Assembly (NCBI GenBank): GCA_022842185.1
Contig: JALHQB010000049.1
Location: 1-39,212 of the forward strand
DNA from: Acetobacteraceae bacterium
Lineage (GTDB): Bacteria > Pseudomonadota > Alphaproteobacteria > Acetobacterales > Acetobacteraceae
Direction of reading: 5' to 3'
DNA: 39,212 nt
Shown here: positions 23,767-33,815 of the stretch, in pieces
Layout: each line of letters opens with the position of its first letter
How positions within the stretch are numbered: the first letter of the stretch is position 1
Translations under genes and position numbers: made by a program
The notes under the pieces: model-generated
Told to the model about the DNA's origin: nothing
The model's database searches: none
What the model saw: the letters and a program-made list of their open reading frames with translations, nothing else

Positions 23767-24381
23767 TCACGAAAACTGCAGCATCAGCGGCCCGGCCGAA
23801 TCGCCCGGCGGCATGGCGATGGACAGCCGCACGCAGGCCGCGGCGGCCAGGGTGCACAGCCAGACGATCGTGACATCGCGGCCCATCGCATCGACCGGCA
23901 TCTCACCGGCCAGCGCCCGCACCAATCCCGGCGGCCAGGCGGCGCGTTGCCCTTCGGGCCAGATCGCCAATTCCCGTGCCGGATCGCCCGCCAGGCGCAC
24001 GCGGCCGCCCCGCGGCAGCGCTTCGCCGCCCAGGACCATTGCCGCAAGCACCACGGGAACCGTGCTGTCGGCAAGATTGGCGTCGAGATCCAGCGTGCCG
24101 GCCTCCACCACGGCCCGTCCGCCGGCCAGCTGGCCTTCCAGCAGGGCGAGGGTGGCGCCCACCGTCGCATCCCCCTGTCCGCCGAGCAGCGCGCGCCACA
24201 GAACCAGGCGACGGCGGAGTTCCTCGGCGGCATCGTGGGCGAGCGTTGCCGCCTCCCCGCCCACATTGCCCATCATGTCGAGCGCATTCCCGATGGTGCC
24301 GACCACGCCACCAAGGTCATGGCACAGGCGCAACCCGACCATCCGGGCAAGGTCGAGGTCGGCGGTCGGCGGCGGCTTCAT
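23767..24381 (-). CDS. chpT: Histidine phosphotransferase ChpT
   Basis: 204 residues. The helix GLRLCHDLGGVVGTIGNALDMM (His21 as phosphoacceptor) is the signature of ChpT, and a degenerate ATPase-like C-terminal part follows. In Caulobacter ChpT moves phosphate from the hybrid kinase CckA to CtrA and CpdR. It is transcribed toward cheA and may be co-transcribed with it. The kinase CckA is not in this window. The nearby ctrA supports the call. Confidence 0.88.
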   Translation of the reverse strand: MKPPPTADLDLARMVGLRLCHDLGGVVGTIGNALDMMGNVGGEAATLAHDAAEELRRRLVLWRALLGGQGDATVGATLALLEGQLAGGRAVVEAGTLDLDANLADSTVPVVLAAMVLGGEALPRGGRVRLAGDPARELAIWPEGQRAAWPPGLVRALAGEMPVDAMGRDVTIVWLCTLAAAACVRLSIAMPPGDSAGPLMLQFS

Positions 24382-24456
24382 CGTCCAGGCATCCCTTGCG
24401 TCATCGTCGCGAACGGTATCCTCTGCGGTCCTTGACGACACATTAGCGCCGGGGCC

Positions 24457-24636
24457 GTGAGCGCGACCATCGAACCAGGCATGCGAGTCCGCCACCCCGC
24501 GCGCCCCGATTGGGGCAACGGGCAGGTGCAGTCCGTTGCGGGGAATCGCATCACGGTGAACTTCGAGCATGCCGGCAAGGTGTTGATCAATGCCGCCGTC
24601 GTCGAACTGGACGTGGTGGAGGATGACCGGCGTTGA
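24457..24636 (+). CDS. DUF3553 small protein
   Basis: 59 residues from a GTG at 24457. The core (PGMRVRHPARPDWGNGQV, ITVNFEHAGKVLINAAVVEL) matches the DUF3553 family, a short beta-rich, SH3/CarD-like fold found next to DNA-repair or other genes in alphaproteobacteria; function not established. It diverges from chpT across 75 bases and its stop overlaps the TTG start of the permease gene by 3 bases. Confidence 0.85.
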   Translation: MSATIEPGMRVRHPARPDWGNGQVQSVAGNRITVNFEHAGKVLINAAVVELDVVEDDRR

Positions 24637-25388
24637 ACAGCCTGATCGAGGCGGCCTGGCCGGTGCTCGCCGATTGGAGCCTGCTGGCCGCGGTGATCGC
24701 CACCGCCGTCGCCGGCGTGATGCGCGGTTATTCCGGCTTCGGGACGGCGGTGATCCTCGCGCCCATCTATTCCCTGCTGTGGGGGCCGCGCGCCGGCGTA
24801 CCGGTGATGCTGCTGATGGAACTGGTCGTCTCGGTGCAGTTACTGCCTTCCGCCATGAAGGAGGCCGACCGGCGCGTGGTGCTGCCGCTGGGTGGCGCGG
24901 CGGCACTGGCGACCCCCATCGGCGCGTGGATCCTGTTCACCGTGGATGGCGAGGCACTGCGGCGCTTCATCGGCGGCTTCGTGCTGGTGTTCGGCCTGCT
25001 GCTGATGTCGGGCTGGCGGTATCACGGATCCCGGCCGCTGGGCCTGAACATCACCATCGGCACCATTGCCGGGCTGCTGAAGGGTTCGACGGGCATGAGC
25101 GGGCCGCCGGTCATCCTGTACCTGCTGGCGGGGCTGGAGGAAGCCAAGCGCCATCGCGCCAACCTCATCATGTTCTTCGCCACCATCGCCATCGTGTCGG
25201 TGATCGTGCCGGTGGTGGGGGGGCTGGTGGACCTGGCGGTGCTGGTGCGCCTGGCGGTGGTGCTGCCGGTGATGGCGCTGACCGTGCCGTTGGGCGCGCG
25301 GGCGTTCCATGTCGTGCCAGTCAGGCTGTACCGGCCCTTCGCCATGGGGGTGCTGCTGGTGGCCGGCGGGCTGGCGCTGTTCGGATGA
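24633..25388 (+). CDS. TauE/SafE (TSUP) family membrane permease
   Basis: 251 residues with about eight hydrophobic helices and the two repeated TSUP halves, each starting with a Gly-rich motif (MRGYSGFGTAVILAP and LLKGSTGMSGPPVILYLL). The family includes exporters of sulfite, sulfoacetate and other small organosulfur anions. It starts with TTG at 24633, overlapping the DUF3553 stop. Substrate not predictable from sequence. Confidence 0.92.
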   Translation: MNSLIEAAWPVLADWSLLAAVIATAVAGVMRGYSGFGTAVILAPIYSLLWGPRAGVPVMLLMELVVSVQLLPSAMKEADRRVVLPLGGAAALATPIGAWILFTVDGEALRRFIGGFVLVFGLLLMSGWRYHGSRPLGLNITIGTIAGLLKGSTGMSGPPVILYLLAGLEEAKRHRANLIMFFATIAIVSVIVPVVGGLVDLAVLVRLAVVLPVMALTVPLGARAFHVVPVRLYRPFAMGVLLVAGGLALFG

Positions 25389-25439
25389 AACGCAAGCAGG
25401 GGCTTGCGGCGGCCGGGCCTCAGGCCCCAAATCCCGTCC

Positions 25440-26462
25440 ATGCAGGACCTTGATCCTTCCACCACCGGCCTGATCGACCCCTTCGGCAGGGCCGTGACGT
25501 ATCTGCGCGTGTCCGTGACGGACCGCTGCGACCTCCGCTGCGTCTATTGCATGGCGGAAGACATGACCTTCCTGCCCAAGAAGGAGATCCTGTCGCTCGA
25601 GGAATTGGACCGCTTGTGCGGCGCCTTCATCGGGTTGGGTACCGACAAGATCCGGCTGACCGGCGGGGAACCGCTGGTGCGCAAGGGGATGATGACGCTG
25701 GTGCGCAGCCTGGGCGCGCGCATCGGGCCGGGCGGGCTGCGCGAATTGACCGTCACCACCAACGGCACGCAGCTGACCAAGATGGCCGAGGACCTGTATG
25801 CGGCCGGCGTGCGCCGCATCAACGTGTCGATGGATACGCTCGACCCGGCGGCCTTCACCGCGCTGACCCGGTGGGGAAAGATCGAGCAGACGCTGGATGG
25901 CATCTTCGCCGCCAAGGCCGCCGGCCTCGCGGTCAAGATTAACGCCGTGGCGCTGAAGGGCGTGAACGAGCACGAATTCGACCGCATGGTGGCCTGGTGC
26001 GGCGAGCACGGCTTCGATCTGTGCCTGATCGAGACCATGCCGCTGGGCGATATCGGCGGCGACCGCACCGACCAGTATTTGCCCCTGTCGCTGGTGCGGT
26101 CCCGCCTGCGCCAATCCTGGACGCTGGAGGACAGCGACTACGCGACCGGCGGCCCCGCCCGCTACGTCACGGTGAAGGAGACCGGCGGGCGGATCGGCTT
26201 CATCACGCCGATGACCCATAATTTCTGCGAATCCTGCAATCGCGTTCGGCTGACCTGCACCGGCACGCTGTTCATGTGCCTGGGCCAGGATGACGCCGCC
26301 GAATTCCGCGACCTGCTGCGCGACCCGTCGGTGGACGATGCGGGTCTCGCCCAGGCGATCCGCGACGCCATCACGCGCAAGCCGAAAGGCCATGACTTCG
26401 TGATCGACCGCCGGCACAAGCGCCCGGCCGTCGCACGCCACATGTCGATGACGGGCGGCTGA
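25440..26462 (+). CDS. moaA: GTP 3',8-cyclase MoaA (molybdenum cofactor synthesis)
   Basis: 340 residues. The radical-SAM cluster is Cys30, Cys34 and Cys37 (CDLRCVYC); the second, GTP-binding cluster is in [11 protein letters not shown] ... LFMC; the protein ends in Gly-Gly, required in the family. It makes 3',8-cyclo-GTP, the first step of molybdopterin synthesis. The ATG at 25440 is 51 bases after the permease stop. Other mo genes are not in the window. Confidence 0.97.
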   Translation: MQDLDPSTTGLIDPFGRAVTYLRVSVTDRCDLRCVYCMAEDMTFLPKKEILSLEELDRLCGAFIGLGTDKIRLTGGEPLVRKGMMTLVRSLGARIGPGGLRELTVTTNGTQLTKMAEDLYAAGVRRINVSMDTLDPAAFTALTRWGKIEQTLDGIFAAKAAGLAVKINAVALKGVNEHEFDRMVAWCGEHGFDLCLIETMPLGDIGGDRTDQYLPLSLVRSRLRQSWTLEDSDYATGGPARYVTVKETGGRIGFITPMTHNFCESCNRVRLTCTGTLFMCLGQDDAAEFRDLLRDPSVDDAGLAQAIRDAITRKPKGHDFVIDRRHKRPAVARHMSMTGG

Positions 26463-26463
26463 C

Positions 26464-26856
26464 ATGCTTCAGGGACTGGTCGAGAAACTGTCGATCCCGG
26501 GCATGCCGCCCTGGGTCTCCCTGGTGCTGCTGGCGGCAATCGCGATTTCGATCCTGGCCTTCCTGGCCATGCCCTTCGCGGTGTTCGGGGTGAAGTCGCG
26601 GCTGGAGGCGATCGAGGCGGAACTCGCCGACCTACGGCTGGAAATCCGGTCCCTGCTGCGCCAGCCGCCGGGTGCCGGCCCGATGGCCCGCGAGCCGGTC
26701 GAGGTGGACTACGTCGCCCCGCCATCCCGCGCCGCGTCCCGGACCGTGGTCGCGGAGCCGCGGATGGCACCGCCGGTGCCGCCGCCGCCGGCAAAGCCAC
26801 GCGGCGGACGGGCGGAACCGCGGCTGGATTGGCCGAAGGCGGATCGGGGGGCGTGA
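26464..26856 (+). CDS. Small single-span membrane protein of unknown function
   Basis: 130 residues: one membrane helix about 17-42 (VSLVLLAAIAISILAFLAM), a short coiled-coil (RLEAIEAELADLRLEIRSLL) and a disordered Pro/Arg-rich tail. No known domain. It begins one base after the moaA stop, so it is probably co-transcribed. Base composition fits the neighbours. Confidence 0.75.
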   Translation: MLQGLVEKLSIPGMPPWVSLVLLAAIAISILAFLAMPFAVFGVKSRLEAIEAELADLRLEIRSLLRQPPGAGPMAREPVEVDYVAPPSRAASRTVVAEPRMAPPVPPPPAKPRGGRAEPRLDWPKADRGA

Positions 26857-26881
26857 GGGGGAACGCGTCGGCGCAGGCTGC

Positions 26882-26964
26882 TGGAGGGGCGCTGCCCCAT
26901 CTGCGGGAGATTGGAGGGGCGCTGCCCCTCCAAGCCACCCCGCCAGGGACCAGCGGGTCCCTGG
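26882..26964 (+). repeat. Left-end fragment of the hairpin element, with a duplicated outer hairpin
   Basis: A truncated outer hairpin (26882-26898) precedes a complete one, TTGGAGGGGC-GCT-GCCCCTCCAA (26911-26933). The linker CCACCCCG and hairpin 2 CCAGGGACC-AGCG-GGTCCCTGG (26943-26964) follow, then ACCGCGGGA as in copy A. The rest of the element is missing. Confidence 0.85.
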
Positions 26965-27034
26965 ACCGCGGGATTTTCGACGCGAAGGCAGGCCGGGCCG
27001 ATGCCCGGCGCCCGCCGTCTGAGGGACAATAAAT

Positions 27035-27880
27035 ATGCGCGTCTCCGTCATCCAGATGAACCAGGGCAGCGACAAGGCCGCCAACCTTGCCCAGGCGGAG
27101 CGGCTGATCGAGGCCGCGATCGAGGCCGATCGCCCCGGCCTTGTCACCTTGCCCGAAACCTGGACCAACCTCGGCGGCGGGCGCGAATCCCGGCGCGCGG
27201 CGGCGGAACTGCTGCCCAAAGCTGGTGCCGAGGGCGGTGCGGCCTATGAGATGCTGCGCGGCCTCGCGCGCCGGCACGGCATCACCATCCATGGCGGGTC
27301 GATCATCGAGGATGGCGGCGAGAAGCTGCTGAACACCACGCTGGTCTTCGGGCCGGACGGCGCCGAGATCGCCCGCTACCGCAAGATCCACCTGTTCGAC
27401 ATCACCGCGCCCGACGGCACGGGGTACAAGGAAAGCGCGCTATATGGCGGCGGGTCGGACCTCGCCCTGTTCGACGCCGGCGGCATCCGCTTCGCCTGCA
27501 CCATCTGCTATGATATCCGCTTTCCGGAACTGTACCTGGCGCTGCGCCGCATGGGTGCGGAAGCCATCCTGGTGCCGTCCAACTTCACGCTGCAGACCGG
27601 CAAGGATCACTGGGAGGCGCTGCTGCGCGCGCGTGCGATCGACACGCAATGCTGGATGATCGCCGCGGCCTCCTACGGCAATTACGAGGAACGCGGCGCG
27701 GCGCGCAGCGTCTATGGCCATTCCCTGGTGGTCGATCCCTGGGGACATGTCGTCGCGAAATGCTCGGACGGCCTCGGCTGGGCGACCGCGCGGATCGAAC
27801 CCAAGCTGACGGCGCGCGTGCGCGCGGGCATGCCGCTGGAAGAACACCGCGACGCCGCCCGCGCCTGGCGCGCGACGTGA
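27035..27880 (+). CDS. Nitrilase-superfamily amidase (Nit1/deaminated-glutathione amidase-like)
   Basis: 281 residues with the Glu-Lys-Cys triad: Glu41 in TLPETW, Lys116 in YRKIHLFD and Cys157 in [11 protein letters not shown]. The HLFDI and CYDIRFPE wording fits the Nit branch that includes deaminated-glutathione amidase and omega-amidase. It is cytosolic and hydrolyses a carbon-nitrogen bond. Its stop overlaps the NAD kinase start (GTGA). Confidence 0.92.
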   Translation: MRVSVIQMNQGSDKAANLAQAERLIEAAIEADRPGLVTLPETWTNLGGGRESRRAAAELLPKAGAEGGAAYEMLRGLARRHGITIHGGSIIEDGGEKLLNTTLVFGPDGAEIARYRKIHLFDITAPDGTGYKESALYGGGSDLALFDAGGIRFACTICYDIRFPELYLALRRMGAEAILVPSNFTLQTGKDHWEALLRARAIDTQCWMIAAASYGNYEERGAARSVYGHSLVVDPWGHVVAKCSDGLGWATARIEPKLTARVRAGMPLEEHRDAARAWRAT

Positions 27881-28635
27881 AACTCGCCATTCTCGCGGCG
27901 CAGAACGACGCGGCGCGCGCGGCGCAGGACCTCCTGGCCGCACGGTACGGCGCCGCCGAGCCGGACGAGGCGGATGTGGTCGTGGCCCTGGGCGGCGACG
28001 GCTTCATGCTTGAGACGCTGCACCGGTTCCTCGGCCGCGGCGTGCCGGTCTATGGGATGAACCGCGGGTCAGTCGGCTTCCTGATGAACGACTTCGCCGA
28101 GGATGACCTGCCGGGCCGCATCGCGGCCGCGCAGGAAGCGACGCTGCATCCGCTGCGGATGCGTGCCCTGTCCAATGGCTGTGCACCGGTCGAGGCATTG
28201 GCCATCAACGAGGTCTCCCTGCTGCGCGAAAGCCGCCAGGCGGCGAAGATCCGCATCGTGATCGACGGGCGCGAACGCCTGCCGGAGTTGATCTGCGACG
28301 GCATCCTGATCAGCACGCCGGCGGGCAGCACGGCCTATAACCTGTCCGCCCATGGGCCGATCGTGCCGCTGGGGGCGAACCTGCTGCCGCTGACGCCGAT
28401 CTCGGCGTTCCGCCCGCGGCGCTGGCGCGGCGCGCTGCTGCCGGCCGATGCCGAGGTGGTCTTCGAGATCCTGGAACGCGACAAGCGCCCCGTCGCCGCG
28501 GTCGCGGATTACACCGAGGTGCGCGACGTCGCGCGGGTCGAGGTGCGCGAGGCGCGCGACGTGTCGCTGACGCTGCTGTTCGACCCTGACCACGGGCTGT
28601 CGGAACGCATCATCGCGGAACAGTTCACGGTGTGA
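27877..28635 (+). CDS. nadK: NAD kinase
   Basis: 252 residues from a GTG at 27877. The kinase motif is GGDG (residues 39-42, [14 protein letters not shown]), followed by [11 protein letters not shown] and [18 protein letters not shown], typical of NAD kinases. It makes NADP from NAD and ATP. GTGA overlaps tie it to the amidase before and the transporter after. Confidence 0.95.
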   Translation: MKLAILAAQNDAARAAQDLLAARYGAAEPDEADVVVALGGDGFMLETLHRFLGRGVPVYGMNRGSVGFLMNDFAEDDLPGRIAAAQEATLHPLRMRALSNGCAPVEALAINEVSLLRESRQAAKIRIVIDGRERLPELICDGILISTPAGSTAYNLSAHGPIVPLGANLLPLTPISAFRPRRWRGALLPADAEVVFEILERDKRPVAAVADYTEVRDVARVEVREARDVSLTLLFDPDHGLSERIIAEQFTV

Positions 28636-29822
28636 GCGAGGGGCGCGGGATTGCTGACCGCACCCTGATCTGGGGCACCGCGACCACCCAGTTCATCGGC
28701 TGGGGCGTGCTGTATTTCAACTTCCCGCTGCTGGTCGGGCCGATGGCCGATGAACTCGGCTGGTCGCGCGTGTTGTTGAACGGCGCCTTCACTGGCGGGT
28801 TGCTGGTCGCCGGGCTGCTCGCCGTGCCGGTGGGGCGCTGGCTGGATACGCGCGGCGCGCGGGGCATGATGAGCCTTGGCGCCGCGGGCGGCGCGGTGCT
28901 GCTGGCGGCGTGGAGCCTGGTTACCGACCCCATCGCCTATGTCGTCGTATGGCTGGCGATCGGCGTGGTCCATGCCACCGCGCTGTGGGGGCCAGCCATG
29001 GCCGTGGTGGTGGCGCAGGCGCGCGAACCCATGCGGATCATCACCGCCATCACCTTCATCACCGGCTTCACCGCAACAGCCTTCCTGCCGTTGACCGAGG
29101 TGATGGTGCAGACGTTGGGCTGGCGCGGCACCTTGCAGGCGCAGGCGGCCATGCAGGCGGGTTCGGCACTGCTGACCTGGCGGATGCTGCGCGACGAGAC
29201 ACCGCCGTTGCGGGAGGCGCGCGGCCGGCGTGGCGCGGGGTTGCTGCGGCGGCTACGTGACCCGGCCTTTGCGGGTCTCACGCTCTGCTTTGCCGCGCAT
29301 GCCTTTATATCGACGGGCCTTGCCGCACACCTGATCCCACTGCTGCGTGAACGCGGCTGGCCGGAAGCCACCGTGTTGTTGATCGCCGCCGCGCAGGGAC
29401 CGGCGCAGGTGGCGGCGCGGGCACTGCTGTATGCAGGCCGGCGCTGGCTGACCATGCGGGGTGTTGGCCTGTTCGCCACCGCGCTGGTGCCAATCGCAAT
29501 GGTGGCGCTCGGGGTGGGCGGGTCGTCCATCGCACTGGCGGCGGTGTTCATGCTGCTGTGGTCGGTGGGCGACGGGCTGATGGGGATCGTGCGGGCGGCA
29601 GGAACGGCGGAAATCCTCGGCCGCGAGGATTACGGGGCGGTCACTGGCGCGCTGACGGCGGCATCGACCCTGCCGCGGACCTCGGCGCCGCTGGTGCTGG
29701 CGCTGGTGTGGGAAGGCGCCGGCGGGTATGGGCCGGTGCCGTGGCTGCTGGCCGGGGCGGGCGCGCTTTCGGTCGCGGGCTTTTTGGTGGCGGCGCGGCG
29801 GCGGCGATCAGCCTCCGCCTGA
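28632..29822 (+). CDS. Major facilitator superfamily transporter
   Basis: 396 residues with about 12 hydrophobic helices; the loop between helices 2 and 3 is [12 protein letters not shown], a normal MFS signature. GTG start overlapping the nadK stop. The layout resembles the monocarboxylate/oxalate-type MFS branch, but substrate is unknown. It ends 12 bases from the end of the convergent ABC operon. Confidence 0.9.
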   Translation: MSEGRGIADRTLIWGTATTQFIGWGVLYFNFPLLVGPMADELGWSRVLLNGAFTGGLLVAGLLAVPVGRWLDTRGARGMMSLGAAGGAVLLAAWSLVTDPIAYVVVWLAIGVVHATALWGPAMAVVVAQAREPMRIITAITFITGFTATAFLPLTEVMVQTLGWRGTLQAQAAMQAGSALLTWRMLRDETPPLREARGRRGAGLLRRLRDPAFAGLTLCFAAHAFISTGLAAHLIPLLRERGWPEATVLLIAAAQGPAQVAARALLYAGRRWLTMRGVGLFATALVPIAMVALGVGGSSIALAAVFMLLWSVGDGLMGIVRAAGTAEILGREDYGAVTGALTAASTLPRTSAPLVLALVWEGAGGYGPVPWLLAGAGALSVAGFLVAARRRRSASA

Positions 29823-29834
29823 CGCCTCTCCCCC

Positions 29835-30872
29835 TTATGCCGCGTCGTTCAAATGACACGCGCTGCGCTGGCCCGGCGCCACTTCCTTCAGTTCCGGCTT
29901 TTCGACCCTGCAGCGTTCCATCGCGTGGGGGCAGCGGGGATGAAAGTGGCAGCCCGGGGGCGGGTTCAGCGGCGACGGGATTTCCCCCTTCACCACCGCG
30001 AAGGCGCGCTTGCGGCTTTCGATGCGCGGCACCGATGCGAGCAGCGACTGGGTGTAGGGGTGGTTGGGGCTGGCGAAGACCGTCTCGGACGACGCTTCCT
30101 CGACCACCCGGCCGAGATACATGATCACCACGCGGTCGGAGATGTGTTCGACCACGCCGAGATCGTGGCTGATGAACAGATAGGTGAGGTCCAACTCACT
30201 CCGCAGCCGGATGAACAGGTTGAGGATCTGCGCCTGGATCGACACGTCCAGCGCGGCCACCGCTTCATCGCAGACGATGAAGTCCGGCTTCACCGCCAAG
30301 GCGCGCGCGATGCCGATGCGCTGGCGTTGCCCGCCTGAGAACTGGTGCGGGTAGCGCCGCTTGAACACGGGGTCCAACCCCGCACGGCGCATCTGTTCAT
30401 CGACATAGGAATCGTAGCCGCCCCGCGTCGTGATGCCGTGGACCAGCGGTGCCTCGCCGACGATGTCGGCCACCTTCATGCGCGGGTTCAGCGACGCGTA
30501 AGGGTCCTGGAAGATCATCTGCGTGCGCAGCTTCATCTCCCGCGCATCGGTGGCATTACGGTCCAGGAGGTCGATGCCATTGCGCAGGATGCGCCCGTCC
30601 GATGGCGGCAGGATGCCCGCCACCACGCGCCCGAGCGTCGATTTCCCGCAGCCGGATTCACCGACCAGGCCGACCACCTCCCCCTTGCGGATGGTGAGGT
30701 CCACATTGTCCACCGCGTGGACGATCTCCTCGCGGATATTGGCGCCCAGGCGCTTGGCGATGCGCCCCGCGAAATCGAGCTTCTTTTCGAAACGGCGCGA
30801 AATGCCGCGCAGTTCCACCATCGGCTCGCCGTCGCCCAGTGCCCTGCGGGCCGCGGTCATCGCCTCGCTCAT
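29835..30872 (-). CDS. Peptide-type ABC importer, ATP-binding subunit (OppF/DppF-like)
   Basis: 345 residues. Walker [10 protein letters not shown], signature [15 protein letters not shown], Walker [12 protein letters not shown] (alanine where proline is usual, DEPVSALD), H-loop ISHDL. The C-terminal oligopeptide/dipeptide domain holds [14 protein letters not shown], as in DppF/OppF. It works with the next ATPase. Its start overlaps that gene's stop (ATGA). Confidence 0.95.
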   Translation of the reverse strand: MSEAMTAARRALGDGEPMVELRGISRRFEKKLDFAGRIAKRLGANIREEIVHAVDNVDLTIRKGEVVGLVGESGCGKSTLGRVVAGILPPSDGRILRNGIDLLDRNATDAREMKLRTQMIFQDPYASLNPRMKVADIVGEAPLVHGITTRGGYDSYVDEQMRRAGLDPVFKRRYPHQFSGGQRQRIGIARALAVKPDFIVCDEAVAALDVSIQAQILNLFIRLRSELDLTYLFISHDLGVVEHISDRVVIMYLGRVVEEASSETVFASPNHPYTQSLLASVPRIESRKRAFAVVKGEIPSPLNPPPGCHFHPRCPHAMERCRVEKPELKEVAPGQRSACHLNDAA

Positions 30873-31855
30873 GCCGCGCGCTCCGCCGGTTCGCTCATCG
30901 GATGGAAGCAGCGCACGTCGCGTCCCGGCGCAAGTTCGCGGATCTCGGGTTCGACCAGGCAGGCCTGCGTCGGGCGCGGACAGCGGGTGCGGAAGGCGCA
31001 GCCCGGCTGGATATTGAGCAAGGACGGCGTCATGCCGGGGATCTGGCGCAGCGGTTCGCCGCGCTTGTTGCGCGACGGCACGGATCCGATCAGGCCATAG
31101 GTGTAGGGGTGCAGCGGGGCGTCCAGGACCTCGGACACCGCGCCCTGTTCCACGATGCGGCCGGCATACATCACAGCGATATCGTCGGCGAGGCCGGCGA
31201 CGACCGACAGGTCATGGGTGATCCAGATCAGCGCGGTGCCGGTGGTCGAGGCGAGCTTCTGCACCTCGGCCAGGATCTGCCCCTGGATGGTGACGTCGAG
31301 CGCGGTGGTGGGTTCGTCCGCCACGATCAGGTCTGGTTCGTGCAGAAGTGCGATGGCGATTGCCACGCGCTGGCGCATCCCGCCCGAGAATTGGTGCGGA
31401 TAGGATTTCAGCCGTTCATCGGGGGATGGGATGCCGACCATGCCGAGCGTATCGCGCGCGCGTTGGCGGGCTTCCTCGCGGCTGACTTTCTTGTGGGCGA
31501 GCACCGTCTCGATCATCTGCGTATCGACGCGCAGGACCGGATTCAGTGTCATCATCGGGTCCTGGAAGATCATCGCGATGCGGTTGCCGCGCAGGTCGCG
31601 CATCTCCGCTTCGGACATCTTCGCCAGGTCGCGGCCCTGGAACAGGATGCTGCCGCCGACGATGCGGCCCGGCGGATCGACCAGCCCGAGCACGGAGAAG
31701 CCCGTCACGGTCTTGCCGGAACCGGATTCACCGACGAGGCCAAGCACCTTGCCGCGCTCGATGGAAAAGGACACGTCGTCCACTGCCTTCACCACGCCGG
31801 CGCGGGTGAAGAAGTGGGTGCGGAGGTTGCGGACCTCGAGTGTCGGTGTTGCCAT
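30869..31855 (-). CDS. Peptide-type ABC importer, ATP-binding subunit (OppD/DppD-like)
   Basis: 328 residues with Walker A GESGSGKT, signature [15 protein letters not shown], Walker [12 protein letters not shown] and H-loop ITHDL, then the cysteine-containing C-terminal domain ([14 protein letters not shown]). I prefer the ATG at 31855 because AAGAAG lies 5 bases upstream; a GTG at 31861 overlapping the permease stop is the alternative. Confidence 0.94.
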   Translation of the reverse strand: MATPTLEVRNLRTHFFTRAGVVKAVDDVSFSIERGKVLGLVGESGSGKTVTGFSVLGLVDPPGRIVGGSILFQGRDLAKMSEAEMRDLRGNRIAMIFQDPMMTLNPVLRVDTQMIETVLAHKKVSREEARQRARDTLGMVGIPSPDERLKSYPHQFSGGMRQRVAIAIALLHEPDLIVADEPTTALDVTIQGQILAEVQKLASTTGTALIWITHDLSVVAGLADDIAVMYAGRIVEQGAVSEVLDAPLHPYTYGLIGSVPSRNKRGEPLRQIPGMTPSLLNIQPGCAFRTRCPRPTQACLVEPEIRELAPGRDVRCFHPMSEPAERAA

Positions 31856-31857
31856 CG

Positions 31858-32787
31858 TCACTTCTTCAATCTTGGGTTCAGTACGTCGCGCAGCTGGTCG
31901 CCGACCAGGTTGATCGAGACGATGGTGATGAGCAGCGCGATGCCCGGGTAGAAGCTGATCCAGTACTTGCCCGACAGCATGTACTCATAGCCGTTGGCGA
32001 TCAGCAGGCCGAGCGAGGGTTCGGTGATCGGCACGCCGAGACCCAGGAACGACAGGGTCGCTTCCAGCGCGATGGCGCGCGCCACCTGCATGGTGGCGAT
32101 GACGATCAGCGGCGGCAGGCAGTTGGGCAGCAGGTGGCGGAACAGGATGCGGTGGGTCGGCAGCGCCAGGCACTGCGCGGCCTCGATGTATTCGCGCCGG
32201 CGTTCGACCAGCGCGGTGCCACGGACGGTGCGCGCGTAATACGCCCATTCCACGATGACCAGCGCAATGACCACGTTCGTCACGCCCTTGCCCAGGAAGG
32301 CGAGGATCATCAGCGCGACCAGGATCGACGGGAAGGACAGCTGCAGATCGACCAGCCGCATGATGACCGTATCGGTCCGCCCACCGACATAGGCGGCGAG
32401 CAGGCCCAGCGAGGCGCCGATGATGCACGCGACCAGCGCCGAACCGGCACCCACCGTCAGCGAGATCCGCAGGCCGTACATGATGCCGGACATCATGTCG
32501 CGGCCCTGGTCGTCGGTGCCGAGCCAGTAGGTGAAGCCGGCGCCACCGACGGTGCCGGGTTCCATCCGGCCGTCCATGATGTCGAGCTGCGCGAGGTCGT
32601 AGGGGTTCTGCGGCGCGATCCACGGGGCGAAGATCGCGATCAGCGCGATGGTCGTGATGACCACCAGCCCGAACAGCGCGATCTTGGATTCGCAGAATTC
32701 CGAGACGAAACGCCGCAACGGCGTCTCGACCTTGGCCTGGACCGGGGCTGCGGGTGGCGCCGCCCCGTCGATGACGACCTGGCTCAT
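31858..32787 (-). CDS. Peptide-type ABC importer permease (OppC/DppC-like)
   Basis: 309 residues: an N-terminal OppC-N segment with one helix, a periplasmic loop (YWLGTDDQGRDMMSGIMYGL) and five further helices. The EAA loop reads EAAQCLALPTHRILFRHLLPN, as in DppC. Its start overlaps the upstream permease stop (ATGA). Confidence 0.95.
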   Translation of the reverse strand: MSQVVIDGAAPPAAPVQAKVETPLRRFVSEFCESKIALFGLVVITTIALIAIFAPWIAPQNPYDLAQLDIMDGRMEPGTVGGAGFTYWLGTDDQGRDMMSGIMYGLRISLTVGAGSALVACIIGASLGLLAAYVGGRTDTVIMRLVDLQLSFPSILVALMILAFLGKGVTNVVIALVIVEWAYYARTVRGTALVERRREYIEAAQCLALPTHRILFRHLLPNCLPPLIVIATMQVARAIALEATLSFLGLGVPITEPSLGLLIANGYEYMLSGKYWISFYPGIALLITIVSINLVGDQLRDVLNPRLKK

Positions 32788-33791
32788 GTGCCCTTGTTCT
32801 CCAGCCTGACGCGCGGATCCAGCATCGAGTAGGTCAGATCGACCACCAGATTGATGGTGATGAACATCAGCACGATGATCATCAGGTAGGCGACGATCAC
32901 CGGCCTATCGAGCACGTTGATCGAATCGATGATCAGCTTGCCCATGCCCGGCCAGGCAAACACGCTTTCCGTCACCACCGAGAAGGCGATGGTCGAACCC
33001 AGTTCCAGCCCGACCACCGTGACCACGGGGATCATGATGTTCTTGAACACATGCACGAAGGTCACGCGGGCCGGCGAAAGCCCCTTGGCGCGGGCGAACT
33101 TCACGTAGTCCATCAGCATCGTCTCGCGCACGCCAGCGCGGGTCAGGCGGATCACCAGGCTGATCTTGAACAATGCGAGGTTGACCGTCGGCATGGTCAT
33201 GTGGGCCAGCCCGTCCCAGGTCAGGAAGGACCATTGCATCCCCGAACTGCAGGAGGTGATGCCCACGAAGCCCAGCACCGAACAGGTTTCCCCCCGCCCG
33301 GTCGATGGCAGCCAGCCGAGTTGCACGGCGAAGACCATGATGAGCATCAGCCCGACCCAGAAGGTCGGCAGGGAAAAGCCCAGGATCGACCCCGCCATGA
33401 TGGTCTTGGACGCCTGCGCATTCGGCCGCAGGCCCGCATAAAGGCCCAGCGGCAGCCCCACCAGCAGCGCGAGGAAGGTCGCGCCGAACGCCAGTTCGAG
33501 CGTCGCGGGCATCCGCTGCAGGATCAGTTTCAGCGCCGGTTCGTTGAATACGAAGGACCGGCCGAGATTGCCCTGCACCGCGTTGCCCAGGAACACCAGG
33601 TATTGTTCCCACAGCGGCAGGTCGAGCCCGAGCGCCTTCACCGCGCGCTCGCGTTCGATCTGGTCGGCATCCGGGCTGATCAGGATCTCGACCGGGTCGC
33701 CGATGGCATAGACGCCGACGAAGACGATGAGCGACATCGCCAGCACGACGAACAGGGCCTGGATCAGGCGCCGCACAAGATAGACGGTCAT
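32784..33791 (-). CDS. Peptide-type ABC importer permease (OppB/DppB-like)
   Basis: 335 residues. The N terminus YLVRRLIQALFVVLAMSLIVF is typical of DppB, with six membrane helices and an EAA-like loop (MDYVKFARAKGLSPARVTF). A 160-residue cytosol/periplasm region contains a cysteine pair insert (ETCSVLGFVGITSC) not in the E. coli protein, between helices. It lies 24 bases downstream of the receptor gene. Confidence 0.94.
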   Translation of the reverse strand: MTVYLVRRLIQALFVVLAMSLIVFVGVYAIGDPVEILISPDADQIERERAVKALGLDLPLWEQYLVFLGNAVQGNLGRSFVFNEPALKLILQRMPATLELAFGATFLALLVGLPLGLYAGLRPNAQASKTIMAGSILGFSLPTFWVGLMLIMVFAVQLGWLPSTGRGETCSVLGFVGITSCSSGMQWSFLTWDGLAHMTMPTVNLALFKISLVIRLTRAGVRETMLMDYVKFARAKGLSPARVTFVHVFKNIMIPVVTVVGLELGSTIAFSVVTESVFAWPGMGKLIIDSINVLDRPVIVAYLMIIVLMFITINLVVDLTYSMLDPRVRLENKGT

Positions 33792-33815
33792 GGGCGGCGC
33801 CCTTCCGGGTTCAGG

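Noticed and set aside
20864..24460. A 1198-codon open frame antisense to cheW, cheA and chpT
   Set aside because: It lies opposite genes with complete catalytic motifs, its translation is His/Arg/Gly/Gln-rich without any domain, and long antisense frames are expected at this GC content.
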